Positions 35,894-44,705 of a DNA stretch of 64,000 bases are shown here, piece by piece. Each line of letters begins with the position of its first letter. Within the stretch, counting starts at the first letter, position 1. The position numbers were made by a program, and so were the translations under genes. The stretch lies in the NCBI GenBank assembly GCA_963809695.1, contig CAWEKI010000007.1, forward strand, positions 558,001 to 622,000. The letters are read 5' to 3'. Source of the stretch: JAGDMJ01 sp963809695. GTDB lineage: Bacteria > Bacteroidota > Ignavibacteria > UBA10030 > UBA6906. The notes under the pieces were generated by a model. The model had not been told where the DNA came from, made no database searches, and saw only the letters and a list, made by a program, of their open reading frames with translations.

Positions 35894-37150
35894 ATGAAGT
35901 CTCTCCTCTCTCTTTTTCTTGTGGTCAGCACTCTCACAGCGGCCGCCGCTCATGCCGAGATTCGCGTAAGTCCACACTGGGTGAATGCCAACATGGACGG
36001 AGCGACGACGGTCTTTCTCACCTTTGGCGGCGTGACCGGCTACATTCCGGGAGAAGCGGTCTGGTGTGGAGAGGTCATGGACGCGGCTCCGGCCATCGGC
36101 CTGAAGCCGGTACCGGGAACCATTTTCGGCACCTTGCTGGGCCGGCTCAACCTTTCGACGTTCAGCGGAGACGGCGGTTTCACCGATATCATGTCGATTC
36201 CGCCATCAGTGTCGCGGCGCGCATACCAGGCGGCGGCTGCCGGGGCGCACTCAACATTCTTCTATGTCCGGCACTTCATCAGCACCATCGGCGAGCCCGA
36301 TGCATATGTCCCGGTCACATGCGAGTTGAGCGGCGGCGGCGCCCGGTCCCCCTTCGCCCTGACCGACGTCAAGCTTGGTTTTGCGAACCAGGACGTCCTC
36401 CCGTCCGTCCGCCAGGGAAATGCGCCTCCACCATTCTCCGCATCCATCATCTACACTGGAACCGGACAACTGCATGGCCGGTGGGAAATCGTGCGTCCCG
36501 GCGATATACCGCCTTCGGAAATGGACCTCCTCACTGAGGCAACCCTCCCTCTCGAGCAGCGGACGCAACAGAAGCGGTACACAGAACTGCAGCGTTTCAG
36601 CATTTTTCTGCCACCGACCGGGCGTTATGAGCTTCCGGGGCCGGATTCTTCACAGCTCCCGGCAGAGCTAACCGGCCTCTACATGATTCTGCTTCGAATT
36701 GAGGTCTCCAATGATGTCGAGTCCGTCTCTGACCTTGAACAGGCGGGAGCGGGGCCAGCTCCGGTTTCGGCGGGGGCAGTCGCCGGCTTTGCCATCCCGC
36801 CGCTTCGCTATTTCGTAGGAGGCCAGCCACAATCACGCCGCGAAGGGATTGCTCTGCTTGCACCCGAGGATCTGGCGGGAACGAAAGAGAATTCTCCCGT
36901 GGATTTGTCCTGGATGGAGATTCCGGAGGGTTCCCTTTACCGCGTGGTGGTCATTGATCCATCGAATAATACCATTGCCACAGCGTTGTTGCGCCACGGC
37001 GTTGGCGCATACCGGCTGCCTCCATGGGTCTGGACAAAAACCGACGCCCCTCATGTCTCGTGGAGCGTGGAAGCGCTCGACGAGAATGGAAGCGTCTTGA
37101 CCAGGAGTCCCTGGAGGACATTGTTCCGCCAACCCGCGGCAGGCGAATAG
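35894..37150 (+). CDS. Secreted protein of unknown function
   Basis: A 418-residue protein with a clear signal peptide (MKSLLSLFLVVSTLTAAAAHA). The mature part starts EIRVSPHWVNANMDGATTVFLTFGG and is beta-rich with few charged residues, like a periplasmic or surface Ig-type domain; a C-terminal fibronectin-like region (~320-410) contains LSWMEIPEGSLYRVVVID. No sorting signal and no enzyme motif. It is linked by gaps of 8 and 82 bp to the outer-membrane candidate before it and the secreted protein after it. Family not recognised. Confidence 0.7.
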   Translation: MKSLLSLFLVVSTLTAAAAHAEIRVSPHWVNANMDGATTVFLTFGGVTGYIPGEAVWCGEVMDAAPAIGLKPVPGTIFGTLLGRLNLSTFSGDGGFTDIMSIPPSVSRRAYQAAAAGAHSTFFYVRHFISTIGEPDAYVPVTCELSGGGARSPFALTDVKLGFANQDVLPSVRQGNAPPPFSASIIYTGTGQLHGRWEIVRPGDIPPSEMDLLTEATLPLEQRTQQKRYTELQRFSIFLPPTGRYELPGPDSSQLPAELTGLYMILLRIEVSNDVESVSDLEQAGAGPAPVSAGAVAGFAIPPLRYFVGGQPQSRREGIALLAPEDLAGTKENSPVDLSWMEIPEGSLYRVVVIDPSNNTIATALLRHGVGAYRLPPWVWTKTDAPHVSWSVEALDENGSVLTRSPWRTLFRQPAAGE

Positions 37151-37232
37151 GCAAGATATTGAGTTCGATCGCAGAATCGGCAGAATATGCTCAATCACAC
37201 ATTCACCCACAAACAACAGAGGAGCTACACCA

Positions 37233-38417
37233 ATGAAAACCATCACACAGTGGATCTTGCTCTTGATTGCCATCGCAATCGGGATTCAGCAGAGCGATGC
37301 CGGAACGGTCCTCGGGACCACGGGGCAGAAATGCTATCCGACCACCTTCCGGAATTTCACAGCACAGCCGTGCATTTCAGTGTATGGCGACTGGATCGAG
37401 AATATCGACCGTGCAACTACCAATGCCTCCGGGGTCAGCGTGAAGATTCTAGGCAAGTTCAACGGTGCCCAGAACAATTCGGGCAGCTTCGCGGGGAAGG
37501 GAAGAGTTGACCTGGACATCACGGCCAGTAACGCGGCAGCTGGTACCGCAACAATCAATCTCATCAATGACCCGGATTTCGGGTTGGGGGGAGAAACATT
37601 CACCTTTTCTGTTACCATGATAGGCCCGCCGACGGTCACGAGCGTCGATGCCCCGTCGCCATCTGATCCGTTCAACAATATTACGATCACGCTTCACGGC
37701 ACGGGTCTTCAGGAGGCCAAAGATCCGGCATCCGGAGTCATCGTGCAGGACAACCTGATCCCATTCATCACCGTCGGAGGTAATGCCAGCGTAAGCAATG
37801 TGCGCGTGCTCAACTCTTCTCCGACATCCCTGCAGGCACAGATCTCATTTACCGCCTTGATACAAGACGCCACCGTGGAATTGTCGCTGAAGAGCGACAA
37901 TGTGTGCGTTCCCCTTGGCGTCCAGCCGAAGCCTCTCACAAACTTCGTTCCTTTCAAGACGCGGGTTCGTGTGAAGAGCAGCAATGTCAAAAACTACGTC
38001 ACAGCCATCACGTTCCCCTTTGGAAACACGTTCGATCAGCATAGTATCGCCACCATCCATGTTAAGCTCCTCTTCCCGGCGCCGGCGGGCAGCACGATTA
38101 CGCTGGTAGGAGGAACCTTGAGAGGATCAACTCAGGTTAGCCCCGTCGAAAATCGAACCGTCTTTTTCAAACTTATCCCCTCTACTGTAGCGGATACCGT
38201 AGGAAACGGCACGCCTATTCGGACGAACGATTTTACTTCTTTGCAGGCAGCCGTGGGTGATAATATTGTACCTATCACGTTCAGGGTCGATGACTGCGGC
38301 GGCGGCACCCCCGGCGCGACAAACGCCGTGGTGCTTCAGACCTGGATGCACAGCACAAACACCACCCTGCCTCCGAATTTCGTTCAGGCACAGTTCTTTG
38401 TCCGGTGCAAACAATAA
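37233..38417 (+). CDS. Secreted protein of unknown function with TIG-like segment
   Basis: A 394-residue exported protein; the ATG has AGGAG upstream and the signal peptide ends at SDAGTV. The mature part has paired Cys (CYPTTF, QPCISVYG) and a segment PPTVTSVDAPSPSDP followed by ITITLHGTGL that resembles an IPT/TIG immunoglobulin-like domain. The rest is Thr/Asn/Val-rich beta structure ending FVRCKQ. No enzyme motif or type IX signal. It may be a structural or adhesin-like surface component together with the two upstream genes. A strong terminator follows. Confidence 0.7.
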   Translation: MKTITQWILLLIAIAIGIQQSDAGTVLGTTGQKCYPTTFRNFTAQPCISVYGDWIENIDRATTNASGVSVKILGKFNGAQNNSGSFAGKGRVDLDITASNAAAGTATINLINDPDFGLGGETFTFSVTMIGPPTVTSVDAPSPSDPFNNITITLHGTGLQEAKDPASGVIVQDNLIPFITVGGNASVSNVRVLNSSPTSLQAQISFTALIQDATVELSLKSDNVCVPLGVQPKPLTNFVPFKTRVRVKSSNVKNYVTAITFPFGNTFDQHSIATIHVKLLFPAPAGSTITLVGGTLRGSTQVSPVENRTVFFKLIPSTVADTVGNGTPIRTNDFTSLQAAVGDNIVPITFRVDDCGGGTPGATNAVVLQTWMHSTNTTLPPNFVQAQFFVRCKQ

Positions 38418-38458
38418 GCGGAGAGGTGGCCCCGAAGTCTGAATCACTTCCACTGTGG

Positions 38459-38494
38459 AAGCCAGAACCCGGCCTCAGCCGGGTTTTGGCTTTT
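38459..38494 (+). terminator. Strong intrinsic terminator
   Basis: The 15-base arms 38459-38473 and 38478-38492 (one mismatch) enclose the loop CTCA and end in a TTTT run. It is 40 bp after the stop of the secreted protein gene and is the best terminator in the window. Confidence 0.9.
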
Positions 38495-38654
38495 GGAGGC
38501 CTGATCGGTTTTGAGTGTTTCAAGCGATCCTATGTGCACACCTACTCTACGCCCATCGTGTCATAACAGGTCTATTTCCGCACAGATGACCGGACAATGT
38601 GGCATATCAGTTGTGGACTTTGGTGAAAGGCATAGATAATCGAGAGCCGCCCTC

Positions 38655-39071
38655 ATGTCACAACAGCAACTCCTCCTTATTACTCTTGTGCTCATTATCG
38701 TTGGGCTTGCCATTGCTGTGGGAGTCGGGCTATTCGCAGACAGTGCAGAGTCTGCCAACCGGGACGCAGTCTCCCATGATCTACTCCTCTTCGCAGTGCG
38801 GGCACACGAATTCTACCGTCGTCCCTGTTTGTTCAACGGTGGTGGAGGATCGTTCGTTGGTTTGACCGCTAATGCTGTTGGTCTCGCCAAAGTAACGAAC
38901 CTGCCTGGCGGCAGGAATAGCAATGGCGTGTACTCCGTTGAAACGGCTGGGACAGCAACGCAGGTCATCTTGCAGGGAGTCGGGACAGAAATGAACTCTG
39001 ACGGGAACTACGTGACCGCACGCATTCTCGTGCGCGAGGGCCTTCCGGATTCAGTCTATCAGGTTTACTAG
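38655..39071 (+). CDS. Pilin-like small membrane-anchored protein
   Basis: A 138-residue protein. The N-terminus MSQQQ is followed at once by a 25-residue hydrophobic helix (LLLITLVLIIVGLAIAVGVG) and then a polar globular part with one Cys, like a class III signal/type IV pilin or archaellin. No G-F-x-x-x-E processing site is visible, so it could simply be an N-anchored protein. It stands alone between two terminators. Two weak promoter readings exist: TTGTGG-N18-GATAAT at 38611, and an imperfect sigma-54 motif (TGGCATA-N4-TTGT) at 38600. Confidence 0.65.
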   Translation: MSQQQLLLITLVLIIVGLAIAVGVGLFADSAESANRDAVSHDLLLFAVRAHEFYRRPCLFNGGGGSFVGLTANAVGLAKVTNLPGGRNSNGVYSVETAGTATQVILQGVGTEMNSDGNYVTARILVREGLPDSVYQVY

Positions 39072-39086
39072 CCGCATAAACAGCAA

Positions 39087-39107
39087 ACCCCGGTTCATCG
39101 CCGGGGT
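39087..39107. terminator. Bidirectional hairpin between convergent genes
   Basis: ACCCCGG and CCGGGGT pair around a 7-base loop, 15 bp after the pilin-like gene and 28 bp beyond the stop of the - strand lipoprotein gene. It is placed to serve both. Confidence 0.65.
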
Positions 39108-39134
39108 CTGCCGTGTCCTTTATCCCACCGCAAT

Positions 39135-40139
39135 CTATCTTGCGTAAAGGACCAGTCGGTCCCCGTTCCGAAGCAGGACCGAGATTACTCCACTGTCATG
39201 CGTCACGTTTTTCTTCTCCACCTGCGTTACGCCAACCATGATTTCCGATGCCTCCGTGCCGCTGAGCAGCGCTTGTAGGTCGCTCGCGCTTATTGTGTAA
39301 CCGCCGGTGTTGGGGACAGTCATGACAATCCCTCGTGCAAACTCCGGCCCGAGCCCCTCCAACGGTCCTCCCATTGCGAAGTGGCCTTCACGACGGCACC
39401 CATGCTCCCCTTTCCCACCATGATCACTCATGCTGTCATACTCACCATGCATGCCCCGCTCGGCAACCTGAAGCGGACGAAGGTGCGGCACAACACGCAG
39501 CAATACGCTGTCTGTGGCCGAGCCACCTTGCCACTGGAGCGCCAGATCTGCACTCCGGGAGACGGTATCGCTATCTGCATGGCCAACAAGGGTCAGGAGT
39601 GACGGAGGGGCGGCAATGTCAAAGGTCCCTGCTGAAAATGCCGCCGACCCGGACACAGTGAATCTGTAGGTGCTGTTTGGGATAAATGGAATGTTGATCG
39701 GTATCCCCTGATCCATCCGCATACCCCTGCTGAAGGTCTCATAGAGGACGCTTCCATCCCGACCCGTGCGCTTCGTCAACCCCGCCGAACCACCGTCGTA
39801 GCTCAGGGTCACCGCGCCGATATCAAGCCCGGCGGGATGGATCTCCGTTGAGCCCGTATCAGGATAGACCACAGCATACGCCTCCCCGACCGTGCCCAAT
39901 TCCGTGATATCCGGCCCGACGAACTTCTTCCATCCTATGGAGAAGACTCCTTTCGTCGTCTCGTCCGTCACCTGGGCAACAGAAAGCTGTGCCAGGTCCT
40001 GGCTGACAATCGAGACGGCATTTGAGAGACTGCCCCCCGATGACTGGGCCCTGGGACCTGTAGCCTCGGAACATCCGGGAACGCCCAGCAAGGCAATGAC
40101 TGCGGCTCCACCTAGCAAATTCAACCAGCTTTTCTTCAT
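39135..40139 (-). CDS. Lipoprotein of unknown function
   Basis: A 334-residue lipoprotein with signal peptide MKKSWLNLLGGAAVIALLG and lipobox GVPGC (Cys ~23). The mature part holds a beta-sandwich-like region (FTVSGSAAFSAGTFDIAAP, SADLALQWQGGSATDSVLLRV) with a His/Gly/Glu-rich insert near 225-250 (HGEYDSMSDHGGKGEHG) that could bind metal. It starts 36 bp after the type IX-secreted protein gene and probably shares its transcript. No family recognised. Confidence 0.7.
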   Translation of the reverse strand: MKKSWLNLLGGAAVIALLGVPGCSEATGPRAQSSGGSLSNAVSIVSQDLAQLSVAQVTDETTKGVFSIGWKKFVGPDITELGTVGEAYAVVYPDTGSTEIHPAGLDIGAVTLSYDGGSAGLTKRTGRDGSVLYETFSRGMRMDQGIPINIPFIPNSTYRFTVSGSAAFSAGTFDIAAPPSLLTLVGHADSDTVSRSADLALQWQGGSATDSVLLRVVPHLRPLQVAERGMHGEYDSMSDHGGKGEHGCRREGHFAMGGPLEGLGPEFARGIVMTVPNTGGYTISASDLQALLSGTEASEIMVGVTQVEKKNVTHDSGVISVLLRNGDRLVLYAR

Positions 40140-40175
40140 TGCGCAGCACCTTTCAACGAATTTATGATGAATTTT

Positions 40176-41468
40176 CTATTTCAGCAACAGCATCTTCATT
40201 GTCGCCTGTGCCGTTCCAGCCGACAGTCTGTAGAAGTAGACGCCGGTCGAAAGCGATGCAGCGTCGAAGCTCACGCTGTGTTGCCCGGCGGCCTGTATGC
40301 CGGAGGCCAACACCGCCACTTCACGGCCAAGAACATCATACACCCGCAAATCCACTTTGACGGTTGCGGGAAGCCGATAGCTGATCGATGTTGTCGGGTT
40401 AAAGGGATTGGGATAATTCTGGGACAACACGAAGCTCTCCGGCGCCGTGACCGCGGGATCGCTGAGAGCGGTAACCACTGAGAGATTCAGATTGACCGTG
40501 GCAAACTGCGGAATGCCTGTCTGGCTGTACGAGACAGTTGCCGTCTGCGCTCCGACCGGATCATATCCAGGGAGGTCGGCGGTCACTGTGTACGTTCCGG
40601 GAGCCAGTCCGGCTATCTCATAGTGTCCCGCTGCATCGGCAATCCCGAAGCCCGCGATGGCTGAATTCCAATGCGCATAGACCAGCGCACCTGACGCCGC
40701 AGAGACTGGTCCGGCATTTGCCTGGATCATTCCTCTGATCCCTGTGAAGCCATGTGCAAGTTCAGGGAGCTCATGAACATAGATGTCAATTCCCGTTACG
40801 ATGTTGCCGCTGACATCCACGCGCGTGGCATGCCGCCACATCGTGTTTGCGGAATCGGCCGAATAGAAAGCAGGAGCATAGCTCCCCATCGGCAGTGCAA
40901 GCACAAAATAAGAACCTGGCAACAGGTTTGCGAGCGAGTACGCACCCAGCGAATCGGTATCAGTCGCATACGTATGTGGTGTCGGATATGGGTCAGCGGC
41001 GGTCCAACGGTCGCGAAACGCTATGATACGCGAACGGACGCCGACGCCTTGCGCGGTGTCAAGAACAGACCCCTGGATGGTGCCCATGGCAACGGGCGGC
41101 AGCTGGTGCAGGTTGAAATCAATACCCGTGGTGTCTTTGGTCAGCTGCAGTTGGTCTGCCGTCAGGACGTCCGATTCATTGAGATAGTAACTGACGGCGT
41201 ATCCTCTGGCGCGCGCGAACGCGATGTACAGGCCGGCAACCGCCTTGAGCGAATACTGCCCGAGGGAATCCGTAACAGTGCGGAAAACGTGCGGCGAATG
41301 TCCATCCATCCGGAAGTCCATTGTGCGCCCTTCAAGGTCGAACATCCTCCGAAAATCCTCCACAGTGGAATTGGAGTTCAGGGCGAAGCCGGAACGGACA
41401 AAGAACACCTCTGCCCCCTTCAGCGGCGCGAGGGCGGTATCCTGGACGGTACCCGAGACCGTGATCAT
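40176..41468 (-). CDS. Type IX-secreted carboxypeptidase-regulatory-like protein, 3' part of a frameshifted gene
   Basis: A 430-residue frame without its own signal peptide. Three carboxypeptidase-regulatory-like (CnaB-type) beta sandwiches are visible (ITVSGTVQDTALAPLKGAEV, MGTIQGSVLDTAQGVGVRS, then an IRGMIQANAGPV unit), followed by a full type IX sorting domain (YPNPFNPTTSI, RVYDVLGREVAVL, STGVYFYRLSAG, KMLLLK). A sorting domain cannot work without Sec export, and the upstream frame at 41465-42169 supplies the signal peptide. The two overlap by 4 bases. One extra G in the G6 run at 41485-41490 would join them into a single ~660-residue protein (TLRG-GLAPLP-MITVSG). I read this as one gene broken by a deletion or a homopolymer error. 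Confidence 0.8.
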   Translation of the reverse strand: MITVSGTVQDTALAPLKGAEVFFVRSGFALNSNSTVEDFRRMFDLEGRTMDFRMDGHSPHVFRTVTDSLGQYSLKAVAGLYIAFARARGYAVSYYLNESDVLTADQLQLTKDTTGIDFNLHQLPPVAMGTIQGSVLDTAQGVGVRSRIIAFRDRWTAADPYPTPHTYATDTDSLGAYSLANLLPGSYFVLALPMGSYAPAFYSADSANTMWRHATRVDVSGNIVTGIDIYVHELPELAHGFTGIRGMIQANAGPVSAASGALVYAHWNSAIAGFGIADAAGHYEIAGLAPGTYTVTADLPGYDPVGAQTATVSYSQTGIPQFATVNLNLSVVTALSDPAVTAPESFVLSQNYPNPFNPTTSISYRLPATVKVDLRVYDVLGREVAVLASGIQAAGQHSVSFDAASLSTGVYFYRLSAGTAQATMKMLLLK

Positions 41469-42169
41469 CGGCAGAGGGGCGAGTCCCCCCGCAGAGTGAA
41501 GTTCGCAATGGTCACTCCCGGAGAATCAACCACGGTGATTCGATTTGCGTCAAATGCGGTGGCCTTCCCGTCGTACCACTGACTGACATACTGCGGAGTC
41601 GGCGACACGGCATGGAGGATGTACATCCCGGGGTTGATATTCGAAAGGCGGTAGTTCCCGTTCATGTCCGTTCTTGTGGCAAAGGAGAAGCAACCGAACG
41701 AGTGTGGATCGATGTTCCCCGCCTGGAGAATCTCGATCACGATCTGCGGAATGCCCACGCCGAGGGTGTCCGTGACCTTCCCCTGTACTGTCCCATTCCC
41801 GGATGTCACGGTGACCATGAATCGTTGGGTTCCCATCTCCCCCATGTTTGACCGGGCAAGAATTGAAATCGGATACCACCCGGGAGTGGACGGAGTCCAT
41901 GTGACGACCCCGGAAACGGAATCAATTGCAAAACCGGCCGGATTGAATCGGTCAGAGAAGTAGTGAATGACGGCGGAAGAATCCCTGGCGTGCGCCATGG
42001 CTGTATACGTGTACGGCACATCCACGCGTCCGAAAAGGGGCGGATGAGAGACAAACATTACCTGCATGTGGTCCCCCCCCGGTGGCATACCGGGATCGCC
42101 CTGCGCAATCCCCAGTTGCGCGACGAGCGCAATCAGGACTATTGACAACAAACCGTAGCGGTTTCTCAT
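41465..42169 (-). CDS. Type IX-secreted carboxypeptidase-regulatory-like protein, 5' part of a frameshifted gene
   Basis: A 234-residue frame that starts at the ATG five bases after GAAGGAGG, with signal peptide MRNRYGLLSIVLIALVAQLG to AQGD. A cadherin/Ig-like beta domain (~35-125, with WTPSTPGWYPI) precedes one carboxypeptidase-regulatory-like unit (VQGKVTDTLGVGIPQIVIEI). The frame ends abruptly a few residues after IANFTLRG, exactly where the downstream frame resumes the same pattern of sandwich units. A sigma-54 promoter match lies 71-86 bp upstream. Together with the downstream frame it is probably one exported surface protein. Confidence 0.8.
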   Translation of the reverse strand: MRNRYGLLSIVLIALVAQLGIAQGDPGMPPGGDHMQVMFVSHPPLFGRVDVPYTYTAMAHARDSSAVIHYFSDRFNPAGFAIDSVSGVVTWTPSTPGWYPISILARSNMGEMGTQRFMVTVTSGNGTVQGKVTDTLGVGIPQIVIEILQAGNIDPHSFGCFSFATRTDMNGNYRLSNINPGMYILHAVSPTPQYVSQWYDGKATAFDANRITVVDSPGVTIANFTLRGDSPLCR

Positions 42170-42239
42170 GGAGTTCCTCCTTCAAGTGACTGATTGGTTC
42201 TGGGCAAGACATTGGCTGGTGTTTGGCGTTATATGTAAG

Positions 42240-42255
42240 TGCAAGCGGCATGCCA
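42240..42255 (-). promoter_or_regulatory. Sigma-54 promoter TGGCATG-N4-TTGCA
   Basis: On the - strand this matches the sigma-54 consensus TGGCACG-N4-TTGCW at all but one position and keeps the GG-N10-GC spacing. A start site about 12 bases downstream would give a ~60-base leader before the type IX-secreted gene at 42169. A GAF/AAA+ sigma-54 activator is encoded 2.4 kb upstream on the same strand, which makes the match more credible. Confidence 0.7.
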
Positions 42256-42397
42256 GGGAGAAAGTGGACTATTTCGACGGATTTGAGGGAGAGCCTCTCT
42301 CTACCATGCAAATCGTGCGCACCAGGGATGAAAGCAATGCATATCAATGGGGAGACGGTCACATGATCAACAGAAGCAGGCACAATAGTAGAAAAGT

Positions 42398-43111
42398 TCA
42401 GCGAAGGGTAAACGAGACCCGCAGGCCGCTCCCGGATACCGCAGACTGAGCAGCAGGCATTGGGGAAACGGTGACAGCAGAATTGTGGGTGAAGACATCA
42501 AGCTCGGACAGAACATAAACAACTGCAAAGGCGGCAAAGCAATACGATTCTGCCCTGGAATACCGGTTGTACGTGTTGTATTTGGCTTCAATCTCTTCCG
42601 GTATTGAAGCAGCAAGATACTCTTGATGCGCGGATTTGCGCAGGAACGCCAATGTTATGGCCGAACCCAACGTGGCGACGCCCGCACCGACAAAGATGGG
42701 GCCGATTGGCGTCCTCCCGTGATACCACTGTTCCCACCCCGGGAAGACAATCGTACGAAATGTGATCCCCTCCGGGGGGATGCTCCCGCTCACCGGCGAA
42801 GCGCCGGTCTCCTGCGTTCGCGTTGCAAGATACGTCGCGCGTGCATCATTGAAAACGGCGAGGATCTTTGGAGACGTGAGAACGGGATCGAGCTCATGCG
42901 ACGGTTGGAGCCGCAGGAGTGCGAGAAAGTGTTCTTTGGCAAGAGCTGTCTTCCCCTGCGCAACGAGCGAAAACGCCACCCATTGTTCCGAGGCGATGCG
43001 TAGCGAATCGCTCAGCAGATCATTCTCCAATATTCGCCGAGCCTCCAGCTCGGCGAGCGAATACGAGCCTGCATTGTACAAGGAGTCCACCACCCGAAGC
43101 GTTGAATCCAC
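42398..43111 (-). CDS. DUF5683-like membrane protein with frameshifted signal peptide
   Basis: 237 residues from a GTG at 43111. An N-terminal TPR-like helical region (SLYNAGSYSLAELEARRIL) is followed by FPGWEQWYHGRTPIGPIFVGAG with membrane segments, which resembles DUF5683-type proteins of this lineage. The GTG start has no SD or signal peptide. A convincing start exists at 43190: the ATG overlaps the stop of the kinase gene (ATGA) and encodes MTAPMRLTIICLLFCALTKQ then APAQ, a signal peptide in another frame. Deleting one A of the AAA run at 43118-43120 would join them (APAQ-RAVDSTLRVV). The gene therefore probably spans 42398-43190 with a frameshift. Confidence 0.72.
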   Translation of the reverse strand: MDSTLRVVDSLYNAGSYSLAELEARRILENDLLSDSLRIASEQWVAFSLVAQGKTALAKEHFLALLRLQPSHELDPVLTSPKILAVFNDARATYLATRTQETGASPVSGSIPPEGITFRTIVFPGWEQWYHGRTPIGPIFVGAGVATLGSAITLAFLRKSAHQEYLAASIPEEIEAKYNTYNRYSRAESYCFAAFAVVYVLSELDVFTHNSAVTVSPMPAAQSAVSGSGLRVSFTLR

Positions 43112-43186
43112 GGCTCGTTTGGGCTGGCGCCTGCTTGGTCAGCGCGCAAAACAACAAACAGATGATCGTCAATCGCATCGGGGCTG

Positions 43187-44701
43187 TCATGGCTTGAATG
43201 TCACTGATACGCGCAGCGTTTCACGCGGTGCAAGGGACACATCCCACACCGAATCTCTGAACGCAGGATGATGAAATCGAATCCGATGTTTTCCCGCAGT
43301 CAAGACAATCGGCCGGTCAATCGGCGTGGTGTCCCGGTACTGGTCATCCACCGATATCTCCGCCCAGGGCACGGAGGTGCAGCGGAGGTACGCCGCTTGC
43401 GACAGAAAATCCGCATTCACCGTAAGTTCTCCTCCGGGAACAACGCGAACCATGCGCACCACCGGCTCAAATAAGGGATGCGAGAATATGATCGTGTGCG
43501 GGCCTGCCGCCAAACGGACAGGGTGCTGCAACGGCATTTCCCCCACAAATACGCTGTCCACATGCACCTTGACCCCGGGAGTGCTCACGAGGTTCACGGA
43601 TCCCGAATCCGGGAAATGGAACGCCGTTTCCCGTCTGCGTTCTGGCAGTTGTTGTGCGGCGGCCGGGGGTCGAACCGCGAGCGCGAGAGAGTCGGGCTCC
43701 TTCTTCAGCGAGTCAGCCGGCACCGCGCTCCGCGAGGAAGACGACTCATGCGGTATCGCCGTCGAAGCGGGTGGTTCGGTTGGATGAGCCATCCTGCCCT
43801 GCAAGATGAAGTAGACCCCCAGCAGAACAAGAACCGCAAGCACACCGGCACCAACGAGCACATACCCTTTCGCTGGGCGGGGTGAGGCGTTTGGAAGAGC
43901 AAACTCGCCTGACCCGAGTCTTCCCAGTGCAGCCAGAGCTTCTTTGGGTGATGCGTACCGCTGGTTCCGGTCGGGTTGCATCAACTTTTTCAAGAACGCC
44001 ACGAACTCCGGTGTCGACTGCGCAGCAAGAGAGTCAAGCATGTCCGGTTTGAATCGCGAAATCCGATTCAAACATTCAGAATAGGTCGACCCCTCGAACA
44101 GTTGCTTGCCGGTCAAGAGTTCCACAAGGGTAGCACCGAGGGAGAACAGATCGGTGCGTGCGTCTGCCGTTTCTCCCCGAAGGACTTCCGGCGCCAGATA
44201 TGCCGGAGTACCAACGATGGTCCCCTCGGTGGTGAGCGTTGGCGCAACGGAGATTTGCGCGAGCCCAAAATCGGTGATCTTGATGGTGCCGGCCGCGGAG
44301 ACCAGGATATTCCCCGGCTTGATGTCGCGGTGGATGATGCCCTGCGCATGAGCGGCCGCAAGCCCGCGGAGAACGTGCACGGCGGCCTTTTCGGTAAACA
44401 CAAACGTGCGGTCCTTCCCTTCCGCGATGACATCTTTCAATGACCGGCCGGCGACGTATTCCATGATGATCGCCGGAGATCCGTCATATGCGCGCAAATC
44501 GTAGACCTGCACGATGTGTTCCGACCGAAGAGACGCGCATGCACGCGCTTCCCGGACGAACCGTTCACGCACATGTTCATCGTGAGCGAGATGGCGGTGC
44601 AACACCTTCAGGAGCACCTCGCGCCCCAGGGTGTCGTCAAAGGCGCGGTACACGCTCGTTGTGGAGCTCTCGCTGATCTTTTTGTCCAGGGTGATCGCCA
44701 T
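43187..44701 (-). CDS. Ser/Thr protein kinase with PEGA domains
   Basis: A 504-residue Hanks-type membrane kinase. The cytosolic kinase domain (~5-265) has the catalytic Lys in VLLKVL, HRDIKPGN, DFGLAQ and APEVLRGE, so it should be active, although the ATP glycine loop is unusual (ISESSTTSVY, no glycines). One membrane segment (GYVLVGAGVLAVLVLLGVYF, ~280-302) leads to a periplasmic Ser/Pro-rich linker and two PEGA units (TPGVKVHVDSVFVGEMPL and SVPWAEISVDDQYRD). It lies 4 bp after the sigma-54 activator gene, so phosphorylation of that activator through its GAF domain is an attractive idea. That link is inference. Confidence 0.9.
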   Translation of the reverse strand: MAITLDKKISESSTTSVYRAFDDTLGREVLLKVLHRHLAHDEHVRERFVREARACASLRSEHIVQVYDLRAYDGSPAIIMEYVAGRSLKDVIAEGKDRTFVFTEKAAVHVLRGLAAAHAQGIIHRDIKPGNILVSAAGTIKITDFGLAQISVAPTLTTEGTIVGTPAYLAPEVLRGETADARTDLFSLGATLVELLTGKQLFEGSTYSECLNRISRFKPDMLDSLAAQSTPEFVAFLKKLMQPDRNQRYASPKEALAALGRLGSGEFALPNASPRPAKGYVLVGAGVLAVLVLLGVYFILQGRMAHPTEPPASTAIPHESSSSRSAVPADSLKKEPDSLALAVRPPAAAQQLPERRRETAFHFPDSGSVNLVSTPGVKVHVDSVFVGEMPLQHPVRLAAGPHTIIFSHPLFEPVVRMVRVVPGGELTVNADFLSQAAYLRCTSVPWAEISVDDQYRDTTPIDRPIVLTAGKHRIRFHHPAFRDSVWDVSLAPRETLRVSVTFKP

Positions 44702-44705
44702 GGCA

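Noticed and set aside
38600..38615. Sigma-54-like TGGCATA-N4-TTGTG before the pilin-like gene
   Set aside because: The essential GC of the -12 element is GT, so I did not annotate it as a promoter and mention it only as a weak alternative.
40752..41582. 276-codon + strand frame
   Set aside because: Antisense to the type IX-secreted gene and crossing its frameshift. No protein-like features.
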